From assembly GCA_020847435.1 (NCBI GenBank), contig JADLBX010000003.1:19624-83623 (forward strand): 64,000 bases of DNA. The letters run 5' to 3'. A program made the translations under genes and the position numbers. The notes beneath the pieces are model-generated. The model saw only the letters and a program-made list of their open reading frames with translations, did no database searches and was not told the DNA's origin. Shown here one piece after another: positions 52,142 to 59,845 of the stretch (positions are counted from its first letter, which is position 1; each line of letters starts with the position of its first letter). The DNA comes from Anaerolineales bacterium (GTDB taxonomy: Bacteria > Chloroflexota > Anaerolineae > Anaerolineales > Villigracilaceae).

Positions 52142-52201
52142 TAGGGGCACAGCGGAAACGTCGAAAGTTTTGACGATTAACTGTCCCGCTGTGCCCCTAC
52201 G
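52142..52201. repeat. GTAGGGG dispersed inverted repeat, copy 2
   Basis: Ends GTAGGGGCACAGCGG and CCGCTGTGCCCCTAC are perfectly inverted. The right arm contributes the last codons and the stop of tgt (VGAQRDS). Confidence 0.85.
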
Positions 52202-53319
52202 GTTTGATGTTTTCTCTTTGCATTATTGTCCCATTGACTCAACAACTCAGGCACACGCGACTCAAATGAACCGTCTGCAATGGAGGCTCTGATCTGTTCC
52301 ATGAGACGAATCAACGCCCGCAGATTGTGGATCGAGATCAACGTACCCGCGAGCAACTCTTTGGCGACGATCAAGTGACGGAGGTATGCCCGCGTGAAAG
52401 TTTTGCAGGCGTAGCAATCGCATGTCTCGTCAATCGGACGTTCATCACGCGCAAAGGACGCGTTCATCAGGTTGAGGCGTCCCTCGGGCGCGAAGGCGGA
52501 GTGATGGCGAGCTAGGCGGGTTGGCAAAACGCAGTCGAAGATGTCTATGCCGCGTGCGACGCCGTTGATGAGGTCTTCCGGGGTTCCGACTCCCATCAAG
52601 TAGCGCGGTTTGTTTTCGGGCAGGAGCGGAACGACCACATCGAGCGTGTCGTGCATCTCTTGTTTCGTCTCGCCAACGGAGAGTCCGCCGATGGCGATGC
52701 CGGGGGTGTCGAGCGAAGCAATGAAGTCCGCAGACTCAGCCCGAAGGTCCGCTTGAACGCCGCCTTGAATAATCCCGAATAAAGCCTGGTCGCGCCGCGT
52801 CTGCGCGTTGAGGGATCGTTCCGCCCAGCGATGAGTCCGCTGCATGGCGAGTTTGCTGTAGGCGTGGTCGTTGGGGTCGGAACATTCGTCGAATGCCATG
52901 ATGATGTCCGCGCCGAGGTTCTCTTGAATCGCGATCGCCTTTTCGGGCGTGAAGCGATGTGTCGAGCCGTCAATGTGACTCTTGAACGTCACGCCGTCGT
53001 CGTCAATTTTGCGGGTCTGCGCGAGGGAGAAAACCTGGAAGCCGCCCGAGTCGGTGAGCATGGGGCGCTGCCACTGCATGAACTTATGCAAACCACCCAT
53101 GTCGCGCACGAGTTCGTCGCCGGGACGCAGATATAAATGATACGTGTTGCTCAAGACGAGCGAAGCGTTGATATCCTTGAGATGCTCAGGCGTGAGGGTT
53201 TTCACGGTCGCTTGTGTGCCGACAGGCGCGAAGACAGGCGTGAGGAGGTCGCCGTGCGGCGTGGAGAAAATCCCTGCGCGGGCGCGGTTGTTTTTAGAGG
53301 TGATTTGGAACTGGAACAT
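52177..53319 (-). CDS. tgt: tRNA-guanine transglycosylase
   Basis: The 380-residue enzyme exchanges guanine 34 for preQ1 in GU(N) anticodon tRNAs. It shows TDSGGFQVFSLA (active-site Asp), DECSDPNDHAY, IIQGGVQADLR, GGLSVGE and DCVLPTRLARH (nucleophile Asp). The zinc site is CDCYACKTFTRAYLRHL followed by a His in ISIHNLR. The C-terminal seven residues derive from a dispersed repeat. On the minus strand TATAAT (53333-53328) lies 8 nt before the ATG, suggesting a leaderless mRNA. Confidence 0.95.
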   Translation of the reverse strand: MFQFQITSKNNRARAGIFSTPHGDLLTPVFAPVGTQATVKTLTPEHLKDINASLVLSNTYHLYLRPGDELVRDMGGLHKFMQWQRPMLTDSGGFQVFSLAQTRKIDDDGVTFKSHIDGSTHRFTPEKAIAIQENLGADIIMAFDECSDPNDHAYSKLAMQRTHRWAERSLNAQTRRDQALFGIIQGGVQADLRAESADFIASLDTPGIAIGGLSVGETKQEMHDTLDVVVPLLPENKPRYLMGVGTPEDLINGVARGIDIFDCVLPTRLARHHSAFAPEGRLNLMNASFARDERPIDETCDCYACKTFTRAYLRHLIVAKELLAGTLISIHNLRALIRLMEQIRASIADGSFESRVPELLSQWDNNAKRKHQTVGAQRDS

Positions 53320-53435
53320 TGAGGACGATTATACAGGATGGATAAAATTTCGAGGCAATCTACAACTTGTGTGAGCCACGTCGATTGCCGCAACCAGCCA
53401 ATACGGCTACAATCGGAATCACAGGAGCATCCGCT

Positions 53436-53831
53436 GTGAAAAAGATTTCTTTTCTTCTGACAACAATCCTGATGATCCATCTGGCATCCTGCAGGGCATT
53501 GCCAACAACCTTTAACGTGATCCTATCTGATTACCAATATACGCCGAACGAAATTACCGTTCAGGCGGGGAAAGAGATCACTCTCAATCTCCAGAACGAC
53601 GGATTTGTTTCGCACATGTTCATCATCTTCAAACTCGGCACCGACGCAGGGGAAAAGTACGGTCCCGAAGACGAAGAGAACATTTACTGGAAAGTTCAAG
53701 TCTTACCGGGGAAATCTGCCACAGCGACATTCACCGCGCCATCCGAAGCGGGTGAATATTTTGTCACCTGCGGACTCGGCGGGCATCACGAGGTCGGCAT
53801 GGTGGGCAAGTTGATTGTTGTGGATCAGTGA
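53436..53831 (+). CDS. Cupredoxin-domain lipoprotein
   Basis: From GTG 53436 (AGGAG 9 nt upstream) the 131-residue product has a lipoprotein signal ending IHLASC. It then has a cupredoxin fold: ITVQAGKEITLNLQNDGFVS, SHMFII (His ligand) and EYFVTCGLGGHHEVGMVGKL (Cys, His, Met ligands). These four form a type 1 copper site. It would shuttle electrons outside the membrane, for example in respiration; the partner is unknown. It ends by overlapping the start of a longer frame of the methylase gene. Confidence 0.85.
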   Translation: MKKISFLLTTILMIHLASCRALPTTFNVILSDYQYTPNEITVQAGKEITLNLQNDGFVSHMFIIFKLGTDAGEKYGPEDEENIYWKVQVLPGKSATATFTAPSEAGEYFVTCGLGGHHEVGMVGKLIVVDQ

Positions 53832-53875
53832 TTTTTGTCGAGATTGGGCGGATTGCAACGAGAAACCCAACAACC

Positions 53876-55246
53876 ATGAGTGATAAAATATTAGACATGG
53901 CAATTCCAACGCAATTGAAGATCGGATTTGAGGTCGCTGATATAGTTCAGGAGGAAAAGAAACCTGAGCGCGCCAACGGCCGCGCCAATAAATTAAGTCC
54001 GCAAGACCGCGCTTTTCACAATTGGTATCGGTTTGTTCTTTCATTCCCGCCGCATTTGGTACGCGATTACTTTCAAAAGTTCGGTCTAACTCAAAAGAGC
54101 ATTGTTCTCGATCCATTTTGCGGGACAGGCACTACTCTGGTTGAAGCTAAACTGGCGGGCATGAGAGCCATTGGGCTGGAAGGAAATCCGTTTCCTCACT
54201 TTGCTTCATCGGTGAAGACAGATTGGAGCATCGACCCAAATGAACTATCAATAAAGTCTCATCGTGTTGCAAAACAAGCTCTGGAAATTCTTAGATCACA
54301 GGGAATCAACGACGATCTTTTGCTTGGCGACATCAAAAACCTACAGTTAAATACAATTCCGCCCGAGTCCGAGAAACTGATTCTGACTAATTCAATAAGT
54401 CCGCTTCCCTTACACAAAACATTGGTTTTGTTTGAAATCTTGAAACAATACGAAAGTGAACCTTTTTATCGTCACGCCTTGCTTGCGCTGGGAAATGCCC
54501 TGGTTTTCAAGATCAGCAACCTCCATTTTGGACCAGAGGTGGGGGTCAAGAAGCCGAAAGCCGATGCGCCTGTTGTTTCGAATTGGCTAGCCGAGGTGGA
54601 GAAGATAGGCAAGGATTTACACACGGTTGCAGGCAAAGCGTTTCCCAAATCGCAAGTTCTTCTGACCGACGCGCGGGAGTTGGATGTACTAGAGTCAAAC
54701 TCCATTGACGCGGTGATTACGTCGCCACCCTACCCTAACGAAAAAGATTACACTCGAACCACACGGCTCGAATCGGTTTTGCTGGGATTTATCAAGAATA
54801 AAGAGGAATTGAGAGAACTGAAGAAGCGGCTGGTCCGCTCCAACACGCGCGGCATCTACAAAGATGACGATGACGATAAATGGATATCCGACTTTCCAGA
54901 AATCCAACGGATTGCCGCTGAAATCGAGAGGCGGCGGATCGAGCTAGGAAAAGACTCTGGGTTTGAGCGAATGTATCCACGCGCGGCAAAATTATATTTT
55001 GGCGGCATGGCAAAACATTTAGCCGACCTCCGCAGAGTTCTTCGCCCCGGCGCGCAACTCGCTTATGTGGTTGGAGATCAGGCGTCTTATTTACGCGTAA
55101 TGATCAGGACGGGTCAGATTTTAGGCGACATTGCTCAAAAATTAGGCTATGAACTCACAGGAATCGATCTGTTCCGCACTCGGTTGGCAACGGCTACGAA
55201 GGAACAACTCCGTGAAGAAGTCGTCATTTTGAAATGGAGAGGGTAA
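53876..55246 (+). CDS. DNA methyltransferase with motif I before TSPPY
   Basis: The 456-residue enzyme has SAM motif I VLDPFCGTGTTLVEAKLAG near residue 80, GLEGNPFPHF (motif II) and, about 190 residues later, the catalytic VITSPPYPNEKDYTRT. The TSPPY spelling is common in N4-cytosine methylases, while the order I then IV is the permuted order. A helix-rich insert and GGMAKHLADLRRVLRPGAQ follow. Base composition is AT-richer than neighbours. It is 3 bp from the next gene, a likely nuclease partner. Start codons at 53828 (GTG), 53876 and 53897 are possible. Confidence 0.78.
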   Translation: MSDKILDMAIPTQLKIGFEVADIVQEEKKPERANGRANKLSPQDRAFHNWYRFVLSFPPHLVRDYFQKFGLTQKSIVLDPFCGTGTTLVEAKLAGMRAIGLEGNPFPHFASSVKTDWSIDPNELSIKSHRVAKQALEILRSQGINDDLLLGDIKNLQLNTIPPESEKLILTNSISPLPLHKTLVLFEILKQYESEPFYRHALLALGNALVFKISNLHFGPEVGVKKPKADAPVVSNWLAEVEKIGKDLHTVAGKAFPKSQVLLTDARELDVLESNSIDAVITSPPYPNEKDYTRTTRLESVLLGFIKNKEELRELKKRLVRSNTRGIYKDDDDDKWISDFPEIQRIAAEIERRRIELGKDSGFERMYPRAAKLYFGGMAKHLADLRRVLRPGAQLAYVVGDQASYLRVMIRTGQILGDIAQKLGYELTGIDLFRTRLATATKEQLREEVVILKWRG

Positions 55247-55249
55247 ACG

Positions 55250-56050
55250 ATGGAAAATAAAGAGCCAAACCGCTACGCTAAAATTCTTGAAGCAATTTTC
55301 GCCAAACATTTCAAGAAGGGCATGAGCGAAATCGAATTCGAGCGAACGGAAATAAGTCAAGCCGCAAAAGAACTTGGAATTGCATTGCCGAAGAATCTGG
55401 GCGATGTCCTTTACTCGTTTCGATATAGAACGTCTTTGCCCAAATCGATTACGGCAAATGCTCCGAAGGGTCACGAGTGGATAATCAGACCCGCTGGAAA
55501 AGGAAAATACAAACTTGCGGCTGTCAAGCAAGCCAACATCGCTCCGTCGAACATTTTGGCGGAGACAAAAATTCTCGACGCTACGCCAGGCGTTATCGCC
55601 AAGTATTCATTGAGCGACGAACAGTCTCTTTTGGCAAAGCTCCGCTACAACCGCCTTATCGATATTTTCACTGGCTTAACTTGTTATTCCTTGCAAAGTC
55701 ACTTAAGAACGACCCTAAGCGACGGCTCGCAAGTTGAAACCGACGAAATTTACATTGGGCTCGACAAACGCGGCGCGCACTTTGTTTTACCGATTCAAGC
55801 GAAAGGCGGGAATGACAGAATCGGCGTCGTGCAAATCGAACAGGATTTCGAGATGTGCACACTCAAATTTTCCCATCTAACCTGCCGCCCGATCGCCGCT
55901 CAGTTCATGGACAAGAATCTGATTGCTCTATTTGAATTTGAACAATCGAAAGACGGCGTCAGAGTTTCTTCGGAAAAGCATTATCGGCTGGTCAAGCCCA
56001 ATGAGTTGTCGTCGGAAGAACTACAAGGTTATTCGGGAAGACAAAATTAA
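55250..56050 (+). CDS. Putative restriction endonuclease partner of the methylase
   Basis: The 266-residue protein is not a family I can name. It has an N-terminal helical part (residues 1-95, with KLAAVKQANI). The core reads ETDEIYIGLDKRG...HFVLPIQAKGGNDRIGVVQIEQD, which fits a PD-(D/E)XK nuclease: acidic residue, then Gln-x-Lys on the next strand. Its start lies 3 bp after the methylase stop, and both genes share low GC. A type II restriction-modification pair is the simplest reading, but the nuclease assignment is inference. Confidence 0.6.
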   Translation: MENKEPNRYAKILEAIFAKHFKKGMSEIEFERTEISQAAKELGIALPKNLGDVLYSFRYRTSLPKSITANAPKGHEWIIRPAGKGKYKLAAVKQANIAPSNILAETKILDATPGVIAKYSLSDEQSLLAKLRYNRLIDIFTGLTCYSLQSHLRTTLSDGSQVETDEIYIGLDKRGAHFVLPIQAKGGNDRIGVVQIEQDFEMCTLKFSHLTCRPIAAQFMDKNLIALFEFEQSKDGVRVSSEKHYRLVKPNELSSEELQGYSGRQN

Positions 56051-56139
56051 CGAACAACCGCAGGCGATCACCTGCGGTTGTAGTTTTAGCCCACAAGCCA
56101 GATTCTTCATCTGCTCGCCTTGACTGATTCCACGCGCAT

Positions 56140-56466
56140 TCAAATCGGCAGAAACCACCCGATCCCAAAACTCGACGCGTTCATGCAGAAACTCAAAATG
56201 TAGGCGTCCCGCAAGTTCAACTTTCCATTCGACAGGCGCTGTAATAAGAAACTTTCGATAAGCCAGATCAATATCTCCGCAACGAAGAGCGTGAGAAGGT
56301 AGTGACGAAAAAAGAGTTGCAGAGAGATCCACAAGAGGGATTGAGTGAAAATGTTGATCACGAGACTCGCCCACAAAAGCGGACCCGCTGGTCGCTTCGC
56401 GAGAATCGAATAGCCGAGAACAACCGTCCCTTCGATGAGAATCGTGAAAAGCAGGCTTTGAGTCAC
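56140..56466 (-). CDS. Four-helix membrane protein, unknown
   Basis: From GTG 56466 the 108-residue protein has about three or four hydrophobic helices (SLLFTILIEGTVVLGYSIL, ASLVINIFTQSLLWISLQLF and YLLTLFVAEILIWLIESFLL). The GTG overlaps the stop of the upstream gene (GTGA), so the two are coupled. The function is unknown. Confidence 0.65.
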   Translation of the reverse strand: MTQSLLFTILIEGTVVLGYSILAKRPAGPLLWASLVINIFTQSLLWISLQLFFRHYLLTLFVAEILIWLIESFLLQRLSNGKLNLRDAYILSFCMNASSFGIGWFLPI

Positions 56467-57017
56467 TGCCGAGCGCGGCGGCGCAGGAACATCACCAAAG
56501 CCGCCCCCAAACCGATCAGCAGTAAAAGAACGACGCACAGAACCAAAATTCCAAGCCAGGTGGGAGTGGCGGACGAGGGCGAGTCGGGATTCGGTTCAGC
56601 GGGCGCGGGCGAACCAGAGACCTCTTCCACTGACAGATCGCTCGGATTGACCGTCACAAGAAATTCGGAACTGAAATTGATCGTTTCAAAAATGTTGCTC
56701 TGACGGGTCGCCCCATCTGAAAATTGGATTTCCAACCGATGATACGGAGCAAACCCATACGCGATAGCGGAGCAATGAAACTCCTCGCAAGTCAGCCTCT
56801 GCGGACCCAACTCTTCCAAAGGCGACGCGTCGGCGCAATCTGCCTGTTCACATTCGTATAAAATCCCCGAAGTGATGGCAACTCGCCCGCCGTCAAGATT
56901 CGATTCAAACTTGAAGTCCATCGTCGGCTTCGGACCGATATCCGCAAGCGCATTTTGACTAGACGCGAACATTACGAGAAGGACAAGGCTGAACAATAAA
57001 ATTCTGAGCTTAGTCAT
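56463..57017 (-). CDS. Secreted single-pass membrane protein, unknown
   Basis: The 184-residue protein has a signal peptide (ILLFSLVLLVMFASSQNALA). A beta-rich domain begins DIGPKPTMDFKFE and has a pair of Cys-containing loops (YECEQADCADAS, CEEFHCSAIA). A Pro/Ser-rich linker and a C-terminal helix (LGILVLCVVLLLLIGLGAAL) with an RRRAR cytoplasmic tail follow. The extracellular domain would thus be anchored at its C-terminus. It is coupled to the membrane protein downstream; the DIGPKP motif recurs in related pairs in other bacteria, as I recall. Confidence 0.68.
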   Translation of the reverse strand: MTKLRILLFSLVLLVMFASSQNALADIGPKPTMDFKFESNLDGGRVAITSGILYECEQADCADASPLEELGPQRLTCEEFHCSAIAYGFAPYHRLEIQFSDGATRQSNIFETINFSSEFLVTVNPSDLSVEEVSGSPAPAEPNPDSPSSATPTWLGILVLCVVLLLLIGLGAALVMFLRRRARQ

Positions 57018-57109
57018 GTCATTCATCCATGTCATCTAGAGCCATCTTCGAGTTATCTTTCCGCATTCTTGAAGATCATAGCACGCGAACAAAATGCCTG
57101 TGCGCGTGA

Positions 57110-57454
57110 TTACGCCGAAACGCTTTCCTGAAACAAGGCAATAATTGCATCGATCAGCCTGTTAATGGCTGTCTTGTTCAATTCCCCAACCGCATCAATT
57201 ATCAGGTTGTTATTGGCAGTAAACAGTTTCCCTGGTCGCACATAACTCGTCACGCGCAGAGAGCCTGTTTTGAATTCTTTGTCCGTCAAAACGATCGCTC
57301 TCTCATCACCATACGGATTACTCGTCACCTGGCATAGAATCCAATCGTCTCGCCCTGCATAAGCTAAAACCACAGCAGGGCGCATTTTTGCGCTCGATAA
57401 ATCCGAAAAAGGGAAGGGAACGAGAACTACTTGCCCGACTGCAAGTGCGCCCAT
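57110..57454 (-). CDS. MazF/PemK-type mRNA-interferase toxin
   Basis: The 114-residue protein reads AVGQVVLVPFPFSDLSSAKM then RPAVVLAYAGRDDWILCQVT, followed by SYVRPGKLFTANNNLI. These are the MazF/PemK beta-barrel landmarks with conserved Arg and Thr/Ser residues of the RNA cleft. AGGAGG lies before ATG 57454. The antitoxin gene overlaps its start by 28 bp. Confidence 0.88.
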   Translation of the reverse strand: MGALAVGQVVLVPFPFSDLSSAKMRPAVVLAYAGRDDWILCQVTSNPYGDERAIVLTDKEFKTGSLRVTSYVRPGKLFTANNNLIIDAVGELNKTAINRLIDAIIALFQESVSA

Positions 57455-57645
57455 GCTTTTTCCTCCTCGGGGCGGTTCCAATCTTCAGCCAGCGCGGTTT
57501 CGCTCAGCAAGGTTGTTTCTTCGACGGGTATTGATTCATCAAGGATCGTCAGGATGGCGCGACGCGGCGCGGGCAATTTCACCTGCTCATGCAAGTGAAC
57601 GGTCCCGTCGGTTTCTACGGTCACTTCGATTGTGCGTAAGACCAT
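57427..57645 (-). CDS. Antitoxin partner of MazF-type toxin
   Basis: The 72-residue protein starts MVLRTIEVTVETDGTVHLHE and QVKLPAPRRAILTILDE, like the beta-stranded N-terminal part of small antitoxins. It ends with an acidic helical tail (EDWNRPEEEKAWAHLQSGK) suited to bind the MazF dimer. GAGGTG precedes the ATG. No close family name is offered. Confidence 0.75.
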   Translation of the reverse strand: MVLRTIEVTVETDGTVHLHEQVKLPAPRRAILTILDESIPVEETTLLSETALAEDWNRPEEEKAWAHLQSGK

Positions 57646-57703
57646 GTTTCACCTCGCAGTTTCATTATACAACTAAACAATCGCCAACTCCACCACCGCT
57701 TCA

Positions 57704-58228
57704 TCACTCCACCGCAAACGCCACACGCGCGGGATTCAACAAAACCATCGGCGTTTGCAGAACGGGCATCTGCGAAACATACAGATTGGCGACCTCCACA
57801 TCGTACAGCGACATCCATGCCGAACCTGCGACTTCAAGGCTTTGCACAACTTCCGTCTGAGTCGAGACGCGGAGTTTCCCCTTCATCATAAACGTCCCCA
57901 CCAGCACGTTCACATCTTGCATCATGCGGTTGGTTTCAGTGACGTCATAATCCAGCGGCTCATCGGTCGGCGGCATGGTGTGGAACGCGATCAATTGCGG
58001 CGTGGGAAAATAAATTTCAGAATACGTGAGCGAGATCGGCGCCGTCTCGCGCCCGAACACAACGACATGCGGCTTCAACACGTGGATATATTTCGGCGCG
58101 CCGTCGCTTCTCAGCCAAATGCTCACGCGCGAAATGCTTTGCCGCGTCACCGCCTCCCCGCTCACCAACGCGTCCTGCGTGTACAACATCACAGGGGTAG
58201 TCTTTTCATCAGGCTTGAGAATATACAT
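57704..58228 (-). CDS. Conserved protein, unknown function
   Basis: The 174-residue soluble protein begins MYILKPDEKTTPVMLYTQDA and is rich in beta strands. It has no signal peptide and no recognised motif. GGAGGCGCC directly before ATG 58228 fixes the start. On the minus strand a TATAAT (58253-58248) lies 19 nt upstream, divergent from the promoter of the next gene. Confidence 0.65.
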   Translation of the reverse strand: MYILKPDEKTTPVMLYTQDALVSGEAVTRQSISRVSIWLRSDGAPKYIHVLKPHVVVFGRETAPISLTYSEIYFPTPQLIAFHTMPPTDEPLDYDVTETNRMMQDVNVLVGTFMMKGKLRVSTQTEVVQSLEVAGSAWMSLYDVEVANLYVSQMPVLQTPMVLLNPARVAFAVE

Positions 58229-58256
58229 GGCGCCTCCGAACAATTGGATTATACAC

Positions 58257-58286
58257 TTGCCCGCAATTCTGTTGACCGTTTATACT
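58257..58286 (+). promoter_or_regulatory. Sigma70-type promoter, apparently leaderless
   Basis: TTGCCC (58257-58262) and TATACT (58281-58286) are spaced by 18 bp. The ATG at 58295 follows after 8 nt, with no ribosome binding site. Confidence 0.6.
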
Positions 58287-58294
58287 GTTGCCGC

Positions 58295-59845
58295 ATGAAT
58301 CATCTGGATAAAAACCCGCCTCTCGCGCGGACGGACATCTGCCTCGCCCTCATCATCGGACTCGCCGCTTTCGCCTTGTACGTCCGCACGCTTGCGCCAT
58401 CCCTGCTGTGGGGCGACTCTGCCGAGTTTCAGACTCTCTCCTACACCCTCGGCATGACTCACCAAACGGGCTACGCGACTCAAATCATCTTCGGCAAACT
58501 CTTCACGTTGATTCCGATTAACGGCATCGCGTGGCGAGTCAATTTGATGTCCGCTTTCTTCGGCGCGCTGGCGGTGGCGAATACTTTTCTCATCGTTCGT
58601 CTATTGACAGACTCGCGCGTCGCCGCGTTATCCGCCTCGCTCGTCCTCGCCCTCACCGAGGGATTCTGGTGGCGCGCCCTCGTCGCCGAATCGTACGCGC
58701 CCGCCGCAGGGATGCTTGCCACAGTCTGGTTATTCTTCTTGTTGTGGCGAAAGACCGACAAGCCCGCGTATCTTTTCCTCGCAGGTCTCACAGGCGGATT
58801 GAGCCTCGGAATTCACAGCACGGTGGTGATGACCGCCGCGTCAGCGCTGGCAGTGATGGCGTTCAGCGCGCGCAAACGCGTCGAATGGGTCAGCGCGGCG
58901 GCGGGCGCGCTTCTCGGCGCGGCGCTCTTCTTCGGTTTTTTCTTCTTCCTCGATTACAACAATCCGCCTTCGAGTGTGCATAACACAGTCTTCCGCGTCA
59001 ACCTCAGCGCGGTGGGACTCACCGAAAGCGAATACGATTCGGCATGGGATCGTTTTCTGTTCATCTTCCCCGCCAGCCGCGCCTCGTCATATTATTTCAC
59101 CGCCACGTCCGACGAAATGACGAGTAGGCTTGGTGAATATGTTTCATATTTCCCATGGTGGCAATTGATTCTCACTATCATCGGAATCGTTTGGTTGTTT
59201 TTCGGAGGCAGGTGGCGCGAGGGATTGTATCCGCTGATTGCGTTTGCTCTCATTTGGGGACTCGCCATCACGGTTTCGTTTTCGATCTACCGCGAGTTTT
59301 ATGTGCCAGCGACGATGATCACGTCCGTGTGGTTCGGCGCGGGAGCGGGCGCGTTGTTGTCGGCGTTGGAGAGGCCGACTAGGCTGAGTCAGCCGTCCCT
59401 GCGAATGACGCGGGGTTTCATCTCCATCATCTTAATTATTATGCCAATCTGGAATGCGCGGCAAAATTTGAGTCTTGCCATCCAAAAAGGTTATACGACT
59501 TTCATTCGAGAGGAACATATCTATCCCGTGTTCGCGCCCGATAAAGCGATCCGTGAGGCGAGGCAAGTCGTCAACCGCGTGGAAGATAACGCCATCGTTT
59601 TTACGAATTGGGATAAACTGTATTCGTACGTTTACACCGCGCAGATCGAGGAAGGGAAAATGGGAATTGCTTTTCATGAAGTTCTCGACGAGGGCGATCA
59701 AATTTTGCCGACGACGATGATCGAATACATCAATGCAAACATTGACACGCGCCCAATTTATTTTGCAATGGACATGCCTGAACTTTCCGAGTTGTATCGA
59801 GTGACAAAAATCAACGACGTGCTTTTTCGAATCGAACGCAAATGA
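58295..59845 (+). CDS. DUF2723 polytopic membrane protein (GT-C glycosyltransferase-like)
   Basis: The 516-residue protein has about ten hydrophobic helices. Its first extracellular loop has LAPSLLWGDSAEFQTLSYTL and THQTGYATQIIFGKLFTLIP, the DUF2723 pattern in which the Asp-Ser-Ala-Glu segment corresponds to the catalytic acid loop of GT-C enzymes. The human relative TMEM260 is an O-mannosyltransferase. A soluble C-terminal domain ends the protein. Given the many Thr/Pro stalk proteins in this genome, surface-protein O-glycosylation is an attractive but untested role. It overlaps recJ by 4 bp. Confidence 0.82.
   Translation: MNHLDKNPPLARTDICLALIIGLAAFALYVRTLAPSLLWGDSAEFQTLSYTLGMTHQTGYATQIIFGKLFTLIPINGIAWRVNLMSAFFGALAVANTFLIVRLLTDSRVAALSASLVLALTEGFWWRALVAESYAPAAGMLATVWLFFLLWRKTDKPAYLFLAGLTGGLSLGIHSTVVMTAASALAVMAFSARKRVEWVSAAAGALLGAALFFGFFFFLDYNNPPSSVHNTVFRVNLSAVGLTESEYDSAWDRFLFIFPASRASSYYFTATSDEMTSRLGEYVSYFPWWQLILTIIGIVWLFFGGRWREGLYPLIAFALIWGLAITVSFSIYREFYVPATMITSVWFGAGAGALLSALERPTRLSQPSLRMTRGFISIILIIMPIWNARQNLSLAIQKGYTTFIREEHIYPVFAPDKAIREARQVVNRVEDNAIVFTNWDKLYSYVYTAQIEEGKMGIAFHEVLDEGDQILPTTMIEYINANIDTRPIYFAMDMPELSELYRVTKINDVLFRIERK

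Noticed and set aside
57755..58294. Upstream extension of the DUF2723 frame
   Set aside because: It overlaps the minus-strand gene at 57704 and is His/Arg-rich. The signal-like first helix and promoter place the start at 58295.
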